A stretch of 22,119 nucleotides of DNA from the NCBI GenBank assembly GCA_003132865.1, contig PKYZ01000449.1, positions 1-22,119 on the forward strand, in the 5' to 3' direction. Positions 8,076 through 16,802 of the stretch are shown here, piece after piece. How positions within the stretch are numbered: position 1 is the first letter of the stretch; every line of letters begins with the position of its first letter. A program made the translations under genes and the position numbers. Under the pieces are notes generated by a model, which worked only from the letters and a program-made list of their open reading frames with translations, did no database searches and had not been told where the DNA came from. This DNA comes from Bryobacterales bacterium. Its GTDB lineage: Bacteria; Acidobacteriota; Terriglobia; Bryobacterales; Bryobacteraceae.

Positions 8076-9368
8076 TCAGACCCTCGGGTACACCTTCCGG
8101 ATTGCAGCGACTATGTCGTCCGTATCCGCTTTAGAGAACTTCGGGTCCAGCGACACACCCGCGAAGCGACTGAGTATGTCAATCGTCCTCGGGCAGCACG
8201 CGGCGCCGTATTGAATCGCCTTGCCACGCTCGGAGTTGAATGAGGGCCAGGCCGGATGCACGGTCACTTTCTTCTCGACGTGCGGCTGCACGGGCAGGAT
8301 CACCGAACCTCCGGGCGGCCCTACGGGCACGTTCTCCGCCTTCATCAGCGCCATGAAGCGGTCGCGTTTGGCCTTGCTGTCGAAGCCCAGAAACACGGCT
8401 GAGCCGAGTTCGCCGTCCGGGTCGGGCAGATGGCGGAAGCGGATACCCGGCAGGTCGCGAATGCCGGCGTAAACCCGGCTGGCATTGCCGCGCACGGAAG
8501 TCACGATCATATCCAGCTTGCGCAACTGCGCCAGCAGCACGCCGCCGCTGAACTCGTTCATGCGGTACTGCGCGCCGATGAACCAGTCTGCTCGCGCTTC
8601 TCCCACCAGATGTTCGTGCAGAGGCCGCAGGCCGCCCAGATCATGGAAGCGCGCCGCGCGCTCGAACAGCAGCGGGTCATTGGTCACCACTGCGCCGCCC
8701 TCGCCCGCGGTGATCGTCTTGTTGAGCTGCAGGCTGTAGATGCCCATGTCGCCCAGGGAGCCGAGCGGCTGGCCCTTGTAGCTGGCGCCCACACTCTGCG
8801 CGCAGTCTTCCAGCACTTTCACGCCGTGCCTGCGCGCAATCGGGATGATGCGGTCCAGGTCCGCGGGGCAGCCTTGTAGATGCACCGCCATGACCAGTTT
8901 CGTCTGCGGTGTGATCTTCGCTTCAAAATCGCCGGGGTCCAGGTTGAACGATTCGTCGATCTCGGCAAAGACGGGCAGCGCTCCGGAGAGCACGATGGTG
9001 TTGAAGCAGGAGTGCCAGGTCCAGGCCGGCAGGATCACTTCGTCGCCCGGGCCGATGCCGAACGCCGCCAGGGCGCAGTGCAGCGCGGCGGTTCCCGACG
9101 TTACGGCGAGCGCGTAGCGGGTACGCATCCAGGCGGCGAACTCCTTCTCGAAGGTGGCCACCTTCATGGGCGGCTGGGTGCCTGGGCCGTACCACCGGAA
9201 TGGACGCCCGGTCTCCAGCACGTCCACAACTTCTTGCCGCTCTTTCTCGTCGTAGTACAGTGGTCCCCAGAAGTTGGCCCGCAACGGAGAGTTGCGGACG
9301 GGCGTTTCGCCCTTGACTGCGCCGACCCCGGCGGCCACTCCTGCCAGGAACTTTCTGCGGTTGAGCAT
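8076..9368 (-). CDS. DegT/DnrJ/EryC1/StrS-family PLP aminotransferase with Tat signal
   Basis: The 430-residue protein begins at ATG 9368 with AAAGGAG seven bases upstream. It opens with a short twin-arginine leader (NRRKFLAGVAAGVGAV). The body is a fold-type I PLP enzyme: VTSGTAALHCAL (90-100) for phosphate binding, LPAWTWHS, LEDCAQSVGA with Asp188 contacting the pyridine nitrogen, and YSLQLNKTITAGEGGAVV with Lys217 as the Schiff-base lysine. All key residues are present, so it should be active. Relatives transfer amino groups to keto-sugars, normally in the cytoplasm for surface polysaccharide or antibiotic sugars. Here the leader predicts folded export with PLP bound. No nucleotide-sugar genes are nearby, so it may instead act on free sugars or be a non-canonical DegT protein. 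Its end lies 288 bases upstream of the Tricorn-like gene start, with that gene's own promoter between, so they are probably separate units. Confidence 0.9.
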   Translation of the reverse strand: MLNRRKFLAGVAAGVGAVKGETPVRNSPLRANFWGPLYYDEKERQEVVDVLETGRPFRWYGPGTQPPMKVATFEKEFAAWMRTRYALAVTSGTAALHCALAAFGIGPGDEVILPAWTWHSCFNTIVLSGALPVFAEIDESFNLDPGDFEAKITPQTKLVMAVHLQGCPADLDRIIPIARRHGVKVLEDCAQSVGASYKGQPLGSLGDMGIYSLQLNKTITAGEGGAVVTNDPLLFERAARFHDLGGLRPLHEHLVGEARADWFIGAQYRMNEFSGGVLLAQLRKLDMIVTSVRGNASRVYAGIRDLPGIRFRHLPDPDGELGSAVFLGFDSKAKRDRFMALMKAENVPVGPPGGSVILPVQPHVEKKVTVHPAWPSFNSERGKAIQYGAACCPRTIDILSRFAGVSLDPKFSKADTDDIVAAIRKVYPRV

Positions 9369-9707
9369 GATGCACTCCTTTACCGGAAAGCATAGTCCCG
9401 CAAGGGAGCGTTTACAACGGGGTGTGAGCGCAATGCCTGCGCGTCTCTTCGGTTAGCGGCCAACATCCGCCGGGTTGTTCGCCGTTCGTCCCGGCCCGGA
9501 CGGACATCATGCCGTTGGTGAAGCTGTGTCCTATCGACCCGCTCCTGTGGCCAATAGTACGTATACGGAAGTGCCAGGGCGGAGCGCAACGACGATGGGG
9601 AGGCCTGCGTCCATTTGGCTTCTGAATCGAAGAAGGCGCATTCGGATTCCCGGTTCCGGCACTTGGATTGCAACGAAAACCGACAGGGTCTTGCGGAGGG
9701 CTCGCAG
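9369..9707. other. Intergenic region between divergent genes
   Basis: This 339-base stretch separates the DegT-family gene (minus) from the zinc-ribbon gene (plus) and must hold the promoters of both. I see no coding frame with a recognisable product, no RNA gene and no strong repeat. The only clear signals are the two ribosome-binding sites at its edges: AAAGGAG on the minus strand near 9375-9381 and GGAGGG on the plus strand at 9695-9700. Confidence 0.45.
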
Positions 9708-9944
9708 ATGATAAACGCGCTAGTGAACGCACTGTTTGGATGTAGTCACCGAAAAACTACCTTTCCATTGACAACAGGCCGTACCTTCGACCACACCTAT
9801 GTGCTTTGCCTGGATTGCGGCACGGAATTCAATTACGACTGGAAAGAGATGCAGATTGGCAAGGCGATTCGGGTTCGCCGTGGTATGGCCGCGACTGCGG
9901 AACCGGCGCTTCAGGCACCGAGCTTCGGCCGCTTCTTCGCGTAG
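9708..9944 (+). CDS. Small zinc-ribbon-like protein
   Basis: The start at ATG 9708 is chosen because GGAGGG lies at 9695-9700, seven bases upstream, and because the conserved part begins there. The product has 78 residues. FGCSHRKTTFPLT (10-22) supplies a Cys-x-His pair and YVLCLDCGTEFNYDW (31-45) supplies Cys34-x2-Cys37, together a plausible single zinc site. A basic segment, GKAIRVRRG, follows and the tail is Ala/Pro-rich. There is no signal peptide, so it is probably cytoplasmic. I recall similar short proteins being common and often multicopy in Acidobacteriota, function unknown. The zinc binding is inferred from spacing alone. The next gene converges on it from the minus strand, so it appears monocistronic. 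Confidence 0.75.
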   Translation: MINALVNALFGCSHRKTTFPLTTGRTFDHTYVLCLDCGTEFNYDWKEMQIGKAIRVRRGMAATAEPALQAPSFGRFFA

Positions 9945-10102
9945 ATCGGCTTGACGAGGCTGCGCCTAACGCCATGATCCGGGGATAGCGAGGCGCCGGT
10001 AACCCACACTACGGGATGACGACTTATCGGGCCAATCTCTCTCCGTTATAGCGATTCTCGAAGAATGGACTCGACATCCGGCGCGGCTCCGGTGAGGAAC
10101 GC

Positions 10103-11395
10103 CTACCTGCCGTGACCGTCGAGATACGTCAAGACATTCTTTGTCAAATCCTCCTCGACCCGGTCGGTGAAGGGATTCGTTTGGGTCTCGTAGCCGCCCT
10201 CGGAAAAAGCCTGCCGGGTGGCGAGATAACCGAGCCAACCGTTGGCATAGCCGAAATAAAACGTATGCGGATAAGGCGAGCGACTCCGTACGTTCATCGA
10301 GATTTCGCAGAATAACTCGACCGGGGCAGACCAGAGCGCCAGCTCGTCGTTGATGATCGCAAACCGGATGGGGAACCGAATCGTGCCTGACTCGCCTTTG
10401 TCTGCCTGGAGATAGTTGCCTAGGGAATCGTCCCAGCCGAAACCCTTCCGGCGAGGGGTCTCGACGAAATTTTCTCCCTCTCTGATGTTGACTCTGGCGC
10501 TGGCCGGCGCTAGTGACCGGTTGGCAGCCAGGATGCGGTCGCCGAGGAGCACGTTGAACTCCGTGATGTGCGCGGCGCGGAAGTCTTCCTGAACGGTGTA
10601 GATCGGCGCCAGGTTCCCCGCGGCGCCGTTGACGTATAGCATGGGAGCGCCGAGCTTCTCTTCAACGTAGGTCTCCACTGTGCCGGGCGCATCGCCGCTG
10701 ATCAGCGTGTTATGCGGGCCAAGGGCCGTACCGTGCATCGAGTAGTTCGCGATTAGGGCAATGATAGAACCGTTCGCACGCTCCAGGCGGATGAGTCCGA
10801 TCTGCCGGTCGGTCGGTCCGTCCGGATTGAGGCCCAGCGAAATGCTGCCATCGACGTCGCGCGCGCGGCGGTTGATGTTGGCCGCCGAATAACCGGTGCC
10901 GAAGGCCAGGCGCGCCGGAGCGAGTTCGCTTCGCGCCTTCTTGATGCCGTCGATCAGGGCCCTCTCCACCGAGGCCGTGTACTCCTGGTCCGGTTCGTGC
11001 TTGTACCGCTCGGGCATCATGAGCATCAACAGGCCGTGTGGGCCGACCTCCGGCGCGGAATGCGTGTGGGTCACGGTCCACCAGACCTGGACCGGCTCGA
11101 TTCCCGTTTCCTTCTTCAACTGCGCGGTAGCCTCGTCGTACACAGACGGCGCGAACAAGCATAGGTCGGAGGAAACCAAGAAGAACTGCGTTTGTCCATC
11201 GTCCATGGCGACGATACGGTGGTAAAGCCGATCGTGCACGCCAGTGGACTGCCGGGCCGGATAGCCCGCCAGCCACTTGCTGGCCGATGGAGTTATGTCC
11301 ACCTTGACAGCCGAGGCGGAGAATTCCGCGGCCGACGCCATCAGGGCGCAGGCCACCATGATCCCCAGCGGTAGGGGCGGCCCAAATCCGGACAT
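10103..11395 (-). CDS. Exported neutral/alkaline ceramidase-like hydrolase
   Basis: The chosen start is ATG 11395, giving 430 residues with a hydrophobic leader (LPLGIMVACALMASAAE); ATG 11359 is a possible internal alternative. Longer frames upstream would overlap the divergent GH3 gene and are unlikely. The body matches the catalytic domain of neutral ceramidases: KVDITPS at the mature N-terminus, VTHTHSAPEVGPHG with His110/His112 as likely zinc ligands, NYSMHGTALGPHN with His221, LISGDAPG with the candidate nucleophile Ser233, and VNGAAGNLAP. The C-terminal part ends near residue 430, so it lacks the extra C-terminal domain of full-length ceramidases (about 650-700 residues). Family members cleave the amide bond of ceramide, but shorter relatives have unproven substrates. 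It shares a 64-base intergenic region with the GH3 gene, suggesting joint control. Confidence 0.85.
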   Translation of the reverse strand: MSGFGPPLPLGIMVACALMASAAEFSASAVKVDITPSASKWLAGYPARQSTGVHDRLYHRIVAMDDGQTQFFLVSSDLCLFAPSVYDEATAQLKKETGIEPVQVWWTVTHTHSAPEVGPHGLLMLMMPERYKHEPDQEYTASVERALIDGIKKARSELAPARLAFGTGYSAANINRRARDVDGSISLGLNPDGPTDRQIGLIRLERANGSIIALIANYSMHGTALGPHNTLISGDAPGTVETYVEEKLGAPMLYVNGAAGNLAPIYTVQEDFRAAHITEFNVLLGDRILAANRSLAPASARVNIREGENFVETPRRKGFGWDDSLGNYLQADKGESGTIRFPIRFAIINDELALWSAPVELFCEISMNVRSRSPYPHTFYFGYANGWLGYLATRQAFSEGGYETQTNPFTDRVEEDLTKNVLTYLDGHGR

Positions 11396-11459
11396 GCCCC
11401 AGCCTAGCACGCAACAGAATACTCTATGGTTTGCTCGTGCTGGCTGCGGGAGGTGAGGA

Positions 11460-13823
11460 GTGCTGACGAAGTATTCATCCTTATTGGTTGTCACGGCGGT
11501 CAGCGCGGCGCTATTCCATGCGCCGACGCTTTCTGCGCAGGCCGGCGGCGAATTGCCGGCGTACCTCGACCCGAAACGGCTGGTCGAGGAACGAATCGGC
11601 GATTTGATGAGCCGCATGACGCTCAAGGAGAAAGTCGGGCAGCTCAATTTGCCGTGTGTTTATGTGAATCAGTTGGGGAAGGATATCCCTTCGAAGATGG
11701 AGGCGTGCCGAAGATTCGCCGCCGGAACCTACACTCAGGAGATTGGTCCGGGCTGCGGCTTTTTCACACTCGCGAATGAGATTCTGCACAATGGCGCCCG
11801 TCAGCAAGCCGATTCCTTCAACGAGCTCCAGAAGATCGCCCTCACTCAGACACGCCTGAAAATACCCCTTCTAGAAGACGAGGAAGGCACGCACGGCGCC
11901 ATGTTTCCCGGCGCGACCATCTTTCCGGAGGGCCTGGCCATTGGCAGTACGTTCGACTTCGACTTGGTGAGGTCCGTTTACGCTGCGGCGGCGGCCGAGG
12001 CCAGAGCCGTTGGCATTCACATGCTCTCCACCCTGGTGCTGGAACTGGATCGCGATCCGCGCATGGGTAGAAACGAAGAAGCCTATACGGAGGACCCTTA
12101 CCTTTACTCGCGTATCGCGGAGGGCATTGTCCAAGGCACGCAGGGGACCAACATCGCGGCTGCAGACAAGGTAATCGCGGTGCTGACGGATTTCCCTACT
12201 CAAAGCGAGCCCGCCAGCGGCCTGGAACGTGGGGCCATCGAATTATCGGAGCGCGCTCTGCGTGAGAACTTTCTGCTTCCTTGGAGTACGGCAATCACCA
12301 AAGCCGGCGCTCTCGGTGTGATGGCCGGATACCCGGAAATCGAGGACGTGCCCGCGCACGCTTCCGAGAAGTGGATGAACGGTATCCTCCGGCAGGAACT
12401 GGGCTTCCGGGGAGTCGTGGAGAGCGAAGGCGGCGGATTCGGGACGTTAATCTACGAACACATTGTTCGCACTCAGAAGGAAGCGGGCGCCCTGGCCTTG
12501 AAAGCGGGCGTCGATCTGGACATCACGTATGAACCCGCCTATATGGGCCCTTTGATTGAGAACGTGGAGGAGGGACGCGTGCCCATCGCGCTGGTGGACC
12601 GCGCGGTGCGCAGAGTTCTGGAGTTGAAGTTTCGGTTGGGGCTTTTCGAAAACCCCTATGTCGATGTGGATCGCGCCATCCGCACGGTTCACTCACAACC
12701 GTATCGGGATCTCGCCCTGCGCGCCGGCCGCGAAGGAATCGTGCTGCTGAAAAATGAACGCAACCTTCTGCCGCTGAAGAAGAACTTGAAATCGATTGCG
12801 GTCATTGGTCCGGACGCGGAAAGCGTCATGAACCAACTCGGGGACTACTCGCCGCACAAGGTCCCGCAGCACGTCGTCACTATTCTGGAAGGGATCAAAA
12901 CCAAAGCTGGCCCGGAGATCACGGTTGTTACGGTGAAAGGCTGTGGAGTGTTGGGCAACGACAAAAGCGGGTTCGCCGAAGCTACGCGCGCCGCGAAGAG
13001 TGCGGACGTGGCGATTGTAGTAGTGGGAGAAAACCAGGGCCAGAACGATGTGGACGAGGAGAAGGACCCTCCCACCGACGGCGAAGGCCACGACATAGCC
13101 AGCCTTGACCTCACTGGGGTGCAGGAGGACCTGGTGAAGGCGGTTTACGAGACGGGAGCACCTACGGTTGTCGTGCTGGTGAACGGCCGGCCTCTCTCCA
13201 CCCGCTGGACCGCCGACCACGTGCCGGCCATCGTAGAGGCGTGGCGGCCCGGCGAACGCGGCGGAGAGGCCGTCGCCGATGTCCTATTCGGCGATTACAA
13301 CCCCAGCGGCCGGCTGGCTATTACGATTCCCCGACATGTTGGCCAGTTGCCCGCCTACTACAACTACAAGCCCGCCAAAGCCTACTGGATGCATGACCTG
13401 AAGCGCGGCTACGTCGATATGCCGGCAACACCGCTTTACCCGTTTGGTTATGGCATGAGCTACACACAGTATGAGTACAGCAACCTTCGCATCGACCCGC
13501 CGCAGATCCATCCGGAAGGGACGGCGCGCGTCAGTGTGGAGGTAAAGAACACGGGCGACCGTTCCGGAACTGAGACGGTGCAACTTTACATACACGAGAC
13601 AGCGAGTCCGGTGGCAACACCGATAAAGCAACTACGCGGATTCGAGCGCGTGGACCTGAAACCGGGCGAGACGAAGAACGTCACGCTGACCCTGACGCCT
13701 GAAGATTTGCAGTTGCTCGACCGCGACATGCATTGGCGGGTGGTTCCGGGCGACTTTGAGATTATGGTGGGGAAGTCGTCGGAGGATCTGCCGATGCGGG
13801 GAGTGTTGAAGGTTGTACGTTAG
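11460..13823 (+). CDS. Exported GH3-family protein with altered active-site motifs
   Basis: The start is GTG 11460, with GGAGGTGAG just upstream. The 787-residue product has a signal peptide ending near AQA (about 28). It has the three usual GH3 parts: a barrel (ERIGDLMSRMTLKEKVGQL; RDPRMGRNEEAYTEDPYL), an alpha/beta sandwich (REGIVLLKNERNLLPL; VIGPDAES; GEGHD at 541-545, which keeps the usual acid/base glutamate), and a fibronectin-III-like end domain (about 690-775, VEVKNTGDRSGTETVQLY). Two catalytic sites differ from the family rule. The nucleophile motif, usually VVSDW, reads VVESEGGG, putting Glu323 in place of Asp. The substrate-binding Lys-His-Phe motif reads LTDFPTQ (242-248). The frame is otherwise intact and well conserved. 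GH3 enzymes remove beta-linked glucose, xylose or N-acetylglucosamine; this copy may have shifted chemistry, be slow, or only bind sugar. Confidence 0.92.
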   Translation: MLTKYSSLLVVTAVSAALFHAPTLSAQAGGELPAYLDPKRLVEERIGDLMSRMTLKEKVGQLNLPCVYVNQLGKDIPSKMEACRRFAAGTYTQEIGPGCGFFTLANEILHNGARQQADSFNELQKIALTQTRLKIPLLEDEEGTHGAMFPGATIFPEGLAIGSTFDFDLVRSVYAAAAAEARAVGIHMLSTLVLELDRDPRMGRNEEAYTEDPYLYSRIAEGIVQGTQGTNIAAADKVIAVLTDFPTQSEPASGLERGAIELSERALRENFLLPWSTAITKAGALGVMAGYPEIEDVPAHASEKWMNGILRQELGFRGVVESEGGGFGTLIYEHIVRTQKEAGALALKAGVDLDITYEPAYMGPLIENVEEGRVPIALVDRAVRRVLELKFRLGLFENPYVDVDRAIRTVHSQPYRDLALRAGREGIVLLKNERNLLPLKKNLKSIAVIGPDAESVMNQLGDYSPHKVPQHVVTILEGIKTKAGPEITVVTVKGCGVLGNDKSGFAEATRAAKSADVAIVVVGENQGQNDVDEEKDPPTDGEGHDIASLDLTGVQEDLVKAVYETGAPTVVVLVNGRPLSTRWTADHVPAIVEAWRPGERGGEAVADVLFGDYNPSGRLAITIPRHVGQLPAYYNYKPAKAYWMHDLKRGYVDMPATPLYPFGYGMSYTQYEYSNLRIDPPQIHPEGTARVSVEVKNTGDRSGTETVQLYIHETASPVATPIKQLRGFERVDLKPGETKNVTLTLTPEDLQLLDRDMHWRVVPGDFEIMVGKSSEDLPMRGVLKVVR

Positions 13824-13830
13824 TCCCCAA

Positions 13831-14889
13831 CTACTCCCGCAACCCGGCCTTGCGGTACACCTGCTGGACGCGCGCAAGCTGCTCGTGCTGCTCCTCCAGG
13901 CCGAGGGAACGCACCATCTCGCGAATGGTCATTCGAGGGTTGTTCGACCAGAAAATGCCCCGATCTTCATCCTCGTAGTAGTGGAAGGCGACCCCTTCAC
14001 CGAACTTCTTCTGCAACGCTTTCCCGTTTTCCAGCTTGGCACTCCAGGGGAGGATCGCGTAGCTGAGGTCAATCTCATAGGTCAGCACGCTTTCCGGTGG
14101 CCGGATTTGCACGGCGATTCGCCCGCTCGGCTCGAATATCGATGCGTTGTTCCGCCACGTGCTGGAGACAACGTAGAATCGTCCCCGCATCGCCCGGAAT
14201 GCCGGAGTGGCCGTCTGTGGCGACTGCGTAGGCCACGCCACCAGTTCACAGTCCTGCCGCGCCAGTTCGTTCCAACCGCGATCGAATTCCATGTCGTAGC
14301 AGATTTGGATGCCGAGTCTGCCGAAATCGCACTGGAAGACCGGCGCGTCCGTCCCCAGCGTAGAGCCGCTTTCCATGGTCTCGCTATCTGGCGCTACCAC
14401 AAGGTGCACTTTGCGATAAATCCCGGCAACAGCGCCATCGCGCCCGAATAGAATCGCGGCATTCGAGCACCGCTTCCCGTCCGCTGCCAGCAGGTACGTG
14501 GGAGCCACGATGTAGCAACGATGTTCGCTCGCTTTCCGGCTGAAAGCCTCGCGCAATGGACCTTCCAGCGGGACTGCACAGGCACGCGCATCCTTACCGG
14601 CCTCCCCGGTGACTGCTGTTTCGGTCAGGATGACGAGGTCCGGGCCGCGCCCGTACCTTTTGCCGGATTGCTCGACCATCCGGTCCACAAGGCTCGTGAG
14701 CTGATCGAGACGCTGCCGCAGTCCAGGGTACGCGCCCCAAAGATCCTGGATCGCGGTGCCGATGACTACCTTGCGCGGCAGAGTATTGGACGTGATGCGG
14801 ATGCCGGCCGGAGCGCTCGCGTCGCCAGGCAGTGCGGCTCCGGTAGCTGCCAGACCACTCACGCTCGTAAGAAATGTTCTGCGGTGCAT
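13831..14889 (-). CDS. Exported carbon-nitrogen hydrolase (nitrilase superfamily)
   Basis: The 352-residue protein starts at ATG 14889, preceded by GGAAGGAG at a good distance. MHRRTFLTSVSGLAATGAAL is a twin-arginine type leader ending near DASA (about 25). The nitrilase-superfamily triad is complete: Glu90 in VILTETAV, Lys160 in YRKVHL and Cys197 in IQICYDMEF. The enzyme should therefore hydrolyse an amide, ureide or nitrile. The C-terminus continues with YYEDEDRGIFWSNNPRM and lacks additional domains. It is the last gene of the minus-strand run that begins at 19386; 77 bases separate it from the PQQ dehydrogenase upstream. Its stop is seven bases from that of the convergent GH3 gene, with no hairpin terminator between them. 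The substrate is unknown; an exported amidohydrolase next to sugar enzymes could act on amino-sugar or peptide products. Confidence 0.9.
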   Translation of the reverse strand: MHRRTFLTSVSGLAATGAALPGDASAPAGIRITSNTLPRKVVIGTAIQDLWGAYPGLRQRLDQLTSLVDRMVEQSGKRYGRGPDLVILTETAVTGEAGKDARACAVPLEGPLREAFSRKASEHRCYIVAPTYLLAADGKRCSNAAILFGRDGAVAGIYRKVHLVVAPDSETMESGSTLGTDAPVFQCDFGRLGIQICYDMEFDRGWNELARQDCELVAWPTQSPQTATPAFRAMRGRFYVVSSTWRNNASIFEPSGRIAVQIRPPESVLTYEIDLSYAILPWSAKLENGKALQKKFGEGVAFHYYEDEDRGIFWSNNPRMTIREMVRSLGLEEQHEQLARVQQVYRKAGLRE

Positions 14890-14966
14890 ACACTGGTCTC
14901 CTTCCTTGGTGGCGTCAGCCTGATTCTAACAGGACGGCCTGGCAACCGCGCCGTAGAACCGATAGG

Positions 14967-16795
14967 CTACTTGTCTAACGGTAGGGCAAAGGTCACATAG
15001 GCACCTTTAGTCTTGGACTGCGTGGCCGGGATCAGTCCCGCCTGTGCGGCCGCGCAGAACACGATGTATTGCCGGCCGCCGACTGCATACACGGCGGGAA
15101 TACCTTCGATAGCCTCGGGAACCTGTGTCTCCCACAGCATCTTACCGTCTTCCACATCAAAGGCGCGGACCTTGCGGTCGCGGGTACCCGTGAAAATGAG
15201 ACCGCCGGCGGTGATCACCGGACCGACCTTCGGATAGTGAGTACCGGTGTTTCCGATACCCCTGGCGGCGAGTTCAGGAACCTCGCCGAGCGGGATGGAC
15301 CATTTAATGGCGCCGTCGTTCAAGTCGTACGCAGTAAGGGTAGTCCACGGCGGCGCGATCGCGGACAGCCCGTCGCTGCCAACCAGGAAGCCGAAGCCGC
15401 TAACGTACCGTGGAGGCTGCCCCTTCGGAACGGACGGATCGGGTTCGAGCTTCAATATACAAGGCAGGTCCTTGGAGACCACGACCAGGATGCCGCGCCC
15501 CGGGTCCGCCGCGGCGCCGCCCCAGTTGGCGCCGCCGTTGTTGCCGGGCATCTGTACGGTCCCTCGAAAGCTCGGCGGCGTGAACAGCCCTTCGTTGCGT
15601 GCGCTGAGGAGCATGTCGCGGAATCGGGCGCGGTCCCCCGCGCTCAGGTACGGGCTGAGGTCGTCCACCGTGAACTTTTGGCGGGCGAACGGCGGCGGTT
15701 TCGTCGGGAATGGCTGCGTGGGAGCCGTTTGTTCGCCCGGCACGTCGGAAGCTGGTACGGGACGTTCCTCAACCGGCCAAAGCGGCTTACCTGTGTCTCG
15801 ATCGAATACCCACACAAAGCCCTGCTTACTGACCTCTGCGACAACGTCTACGTTCCTGCCGTCATGCGAACGGTCAGGAGTTTGGGGGCGGTGGCATCGT
15901 CATAATCGAACACGTCGTGGTGGACCATTTGGAAATGCCAGATGCGGCGGCCGGTGCGGGCGTCGATGGCGAGAAGGCAATCGGCAAAAAGGTTATCGCC
16001 GTGGCGGTCCGCGCCATAAAAGTTGTACTTCGCGCTGGCGGTGGGCGCGTATATGACGCCGCGATTCTCATCCAGCGCGAACTCACCCCAAACGTTGGCG
16101 CCGCCAACCGTTTTCCACGCATCCTTGGGCCAGGTTTCATAGCCAAACTCACCGGGGCGCGGGACCGTGTGGAAGGTCCAGACGACTTTTCCGGATCGCA
16201 CGTCGAAGGCGCGGATGTCACCTGGGGCGGAGCCATAGCCCTGGTTGGTGGCCGAGCCAAGGATCAACTTATCCTCAAACACCCGGCCTGGCGTAGTGGA
16301 CTGCACCAGCGTGATTGTCCGCGGATCGCGATCCAGTCCTTCTTTGAGATCCACCGCACCGTGCGCGCCGAAGGACAATATAGGCTTGCCGGTAACGGCA
16401 TCGATGGCGCGAAGCGAATGATCCGCGCAGAACAAAAGACGCCGGTCCGTGCGGTCGTGGCGTTCCCAGTAATTGATGCCGCGATTGGTGATGATACTGG
16501 TTGCGGGCGAAGGTGTGTGTGTCCATATCTCGCTACCGGTGGCGGCGTCCAGGGCAACGATGGAGTTATTCTTCGCCAAAACGTACATGGTCCCATCGAT
16601 GATGATGGGGTTGAAGAAGTAGTGGTTATTGTCGCCGGTCTTGTAAGTCCAGGCGACGGTCAGCCGCGTCACGTTTGACCTGTCGATTTGCTTCAGGGCA
16701 GAGAATTGGGGGGCCTCCGGACTGCCGGAATAGTCGCGCCAGGCCGTGTACGCCTGGGCGGACGCCAGCAACGGACTCAATGCGAACGCCAGCAG
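14967..16795 (-). pseudogene. Exported PQQ-dependent quinoprotein dehydrogenase, one frameshift
   Basis: An N-terminal part (to 15848) and a C-terminal part (from about 15865) together make one eight-bladed quinoprotein of about 609 residues. Typical features are AWRDYSGSPEAPQFSALKQI, the repeated tryptophan-docking segments such as LDAATGSEIW, FDVRSGKVVW, YDLNDGAIKW and FDVEDGKMLW, and VHHDVFDYDDATAPKLLTV. At about 15866 one base is missing: restoring a C after GTTCGC gives VRHDGRNVDVVAEVSKQGF, in register with both halves. No CxxCH haem motif is present, so electrons would go to a separate acceptor. The leader RRALLAFALSPLLASAQA predicts export. The start is unresolved: the frame has no ATG after the upstream gene's stop, and CTG 16795 or TTG 16780 are the in-frame choices. 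It follows the Gfo/Idh gene within about ten bases, so they are probably cotranscribed. As read, the protein is cut after about 330 residues. Confidence 0.8.
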
Positions 16796-16802
16796 CGCGC
16801 GC

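Noticed and set aside
11396..11647. N-terminal extension of the ceramidase-like protein
   Set aside because: It overlaps the start and signal peptide of the divergent GH3 gene and has no signal-peptide character; the hydrophobic leader begins at 11395.
13814..13840. Search for a terminator between the convergent GH3 and nitrilase-type genes
   Set aside because: Only seven bases separate the stops and no stem-loop with a T-tract is present.
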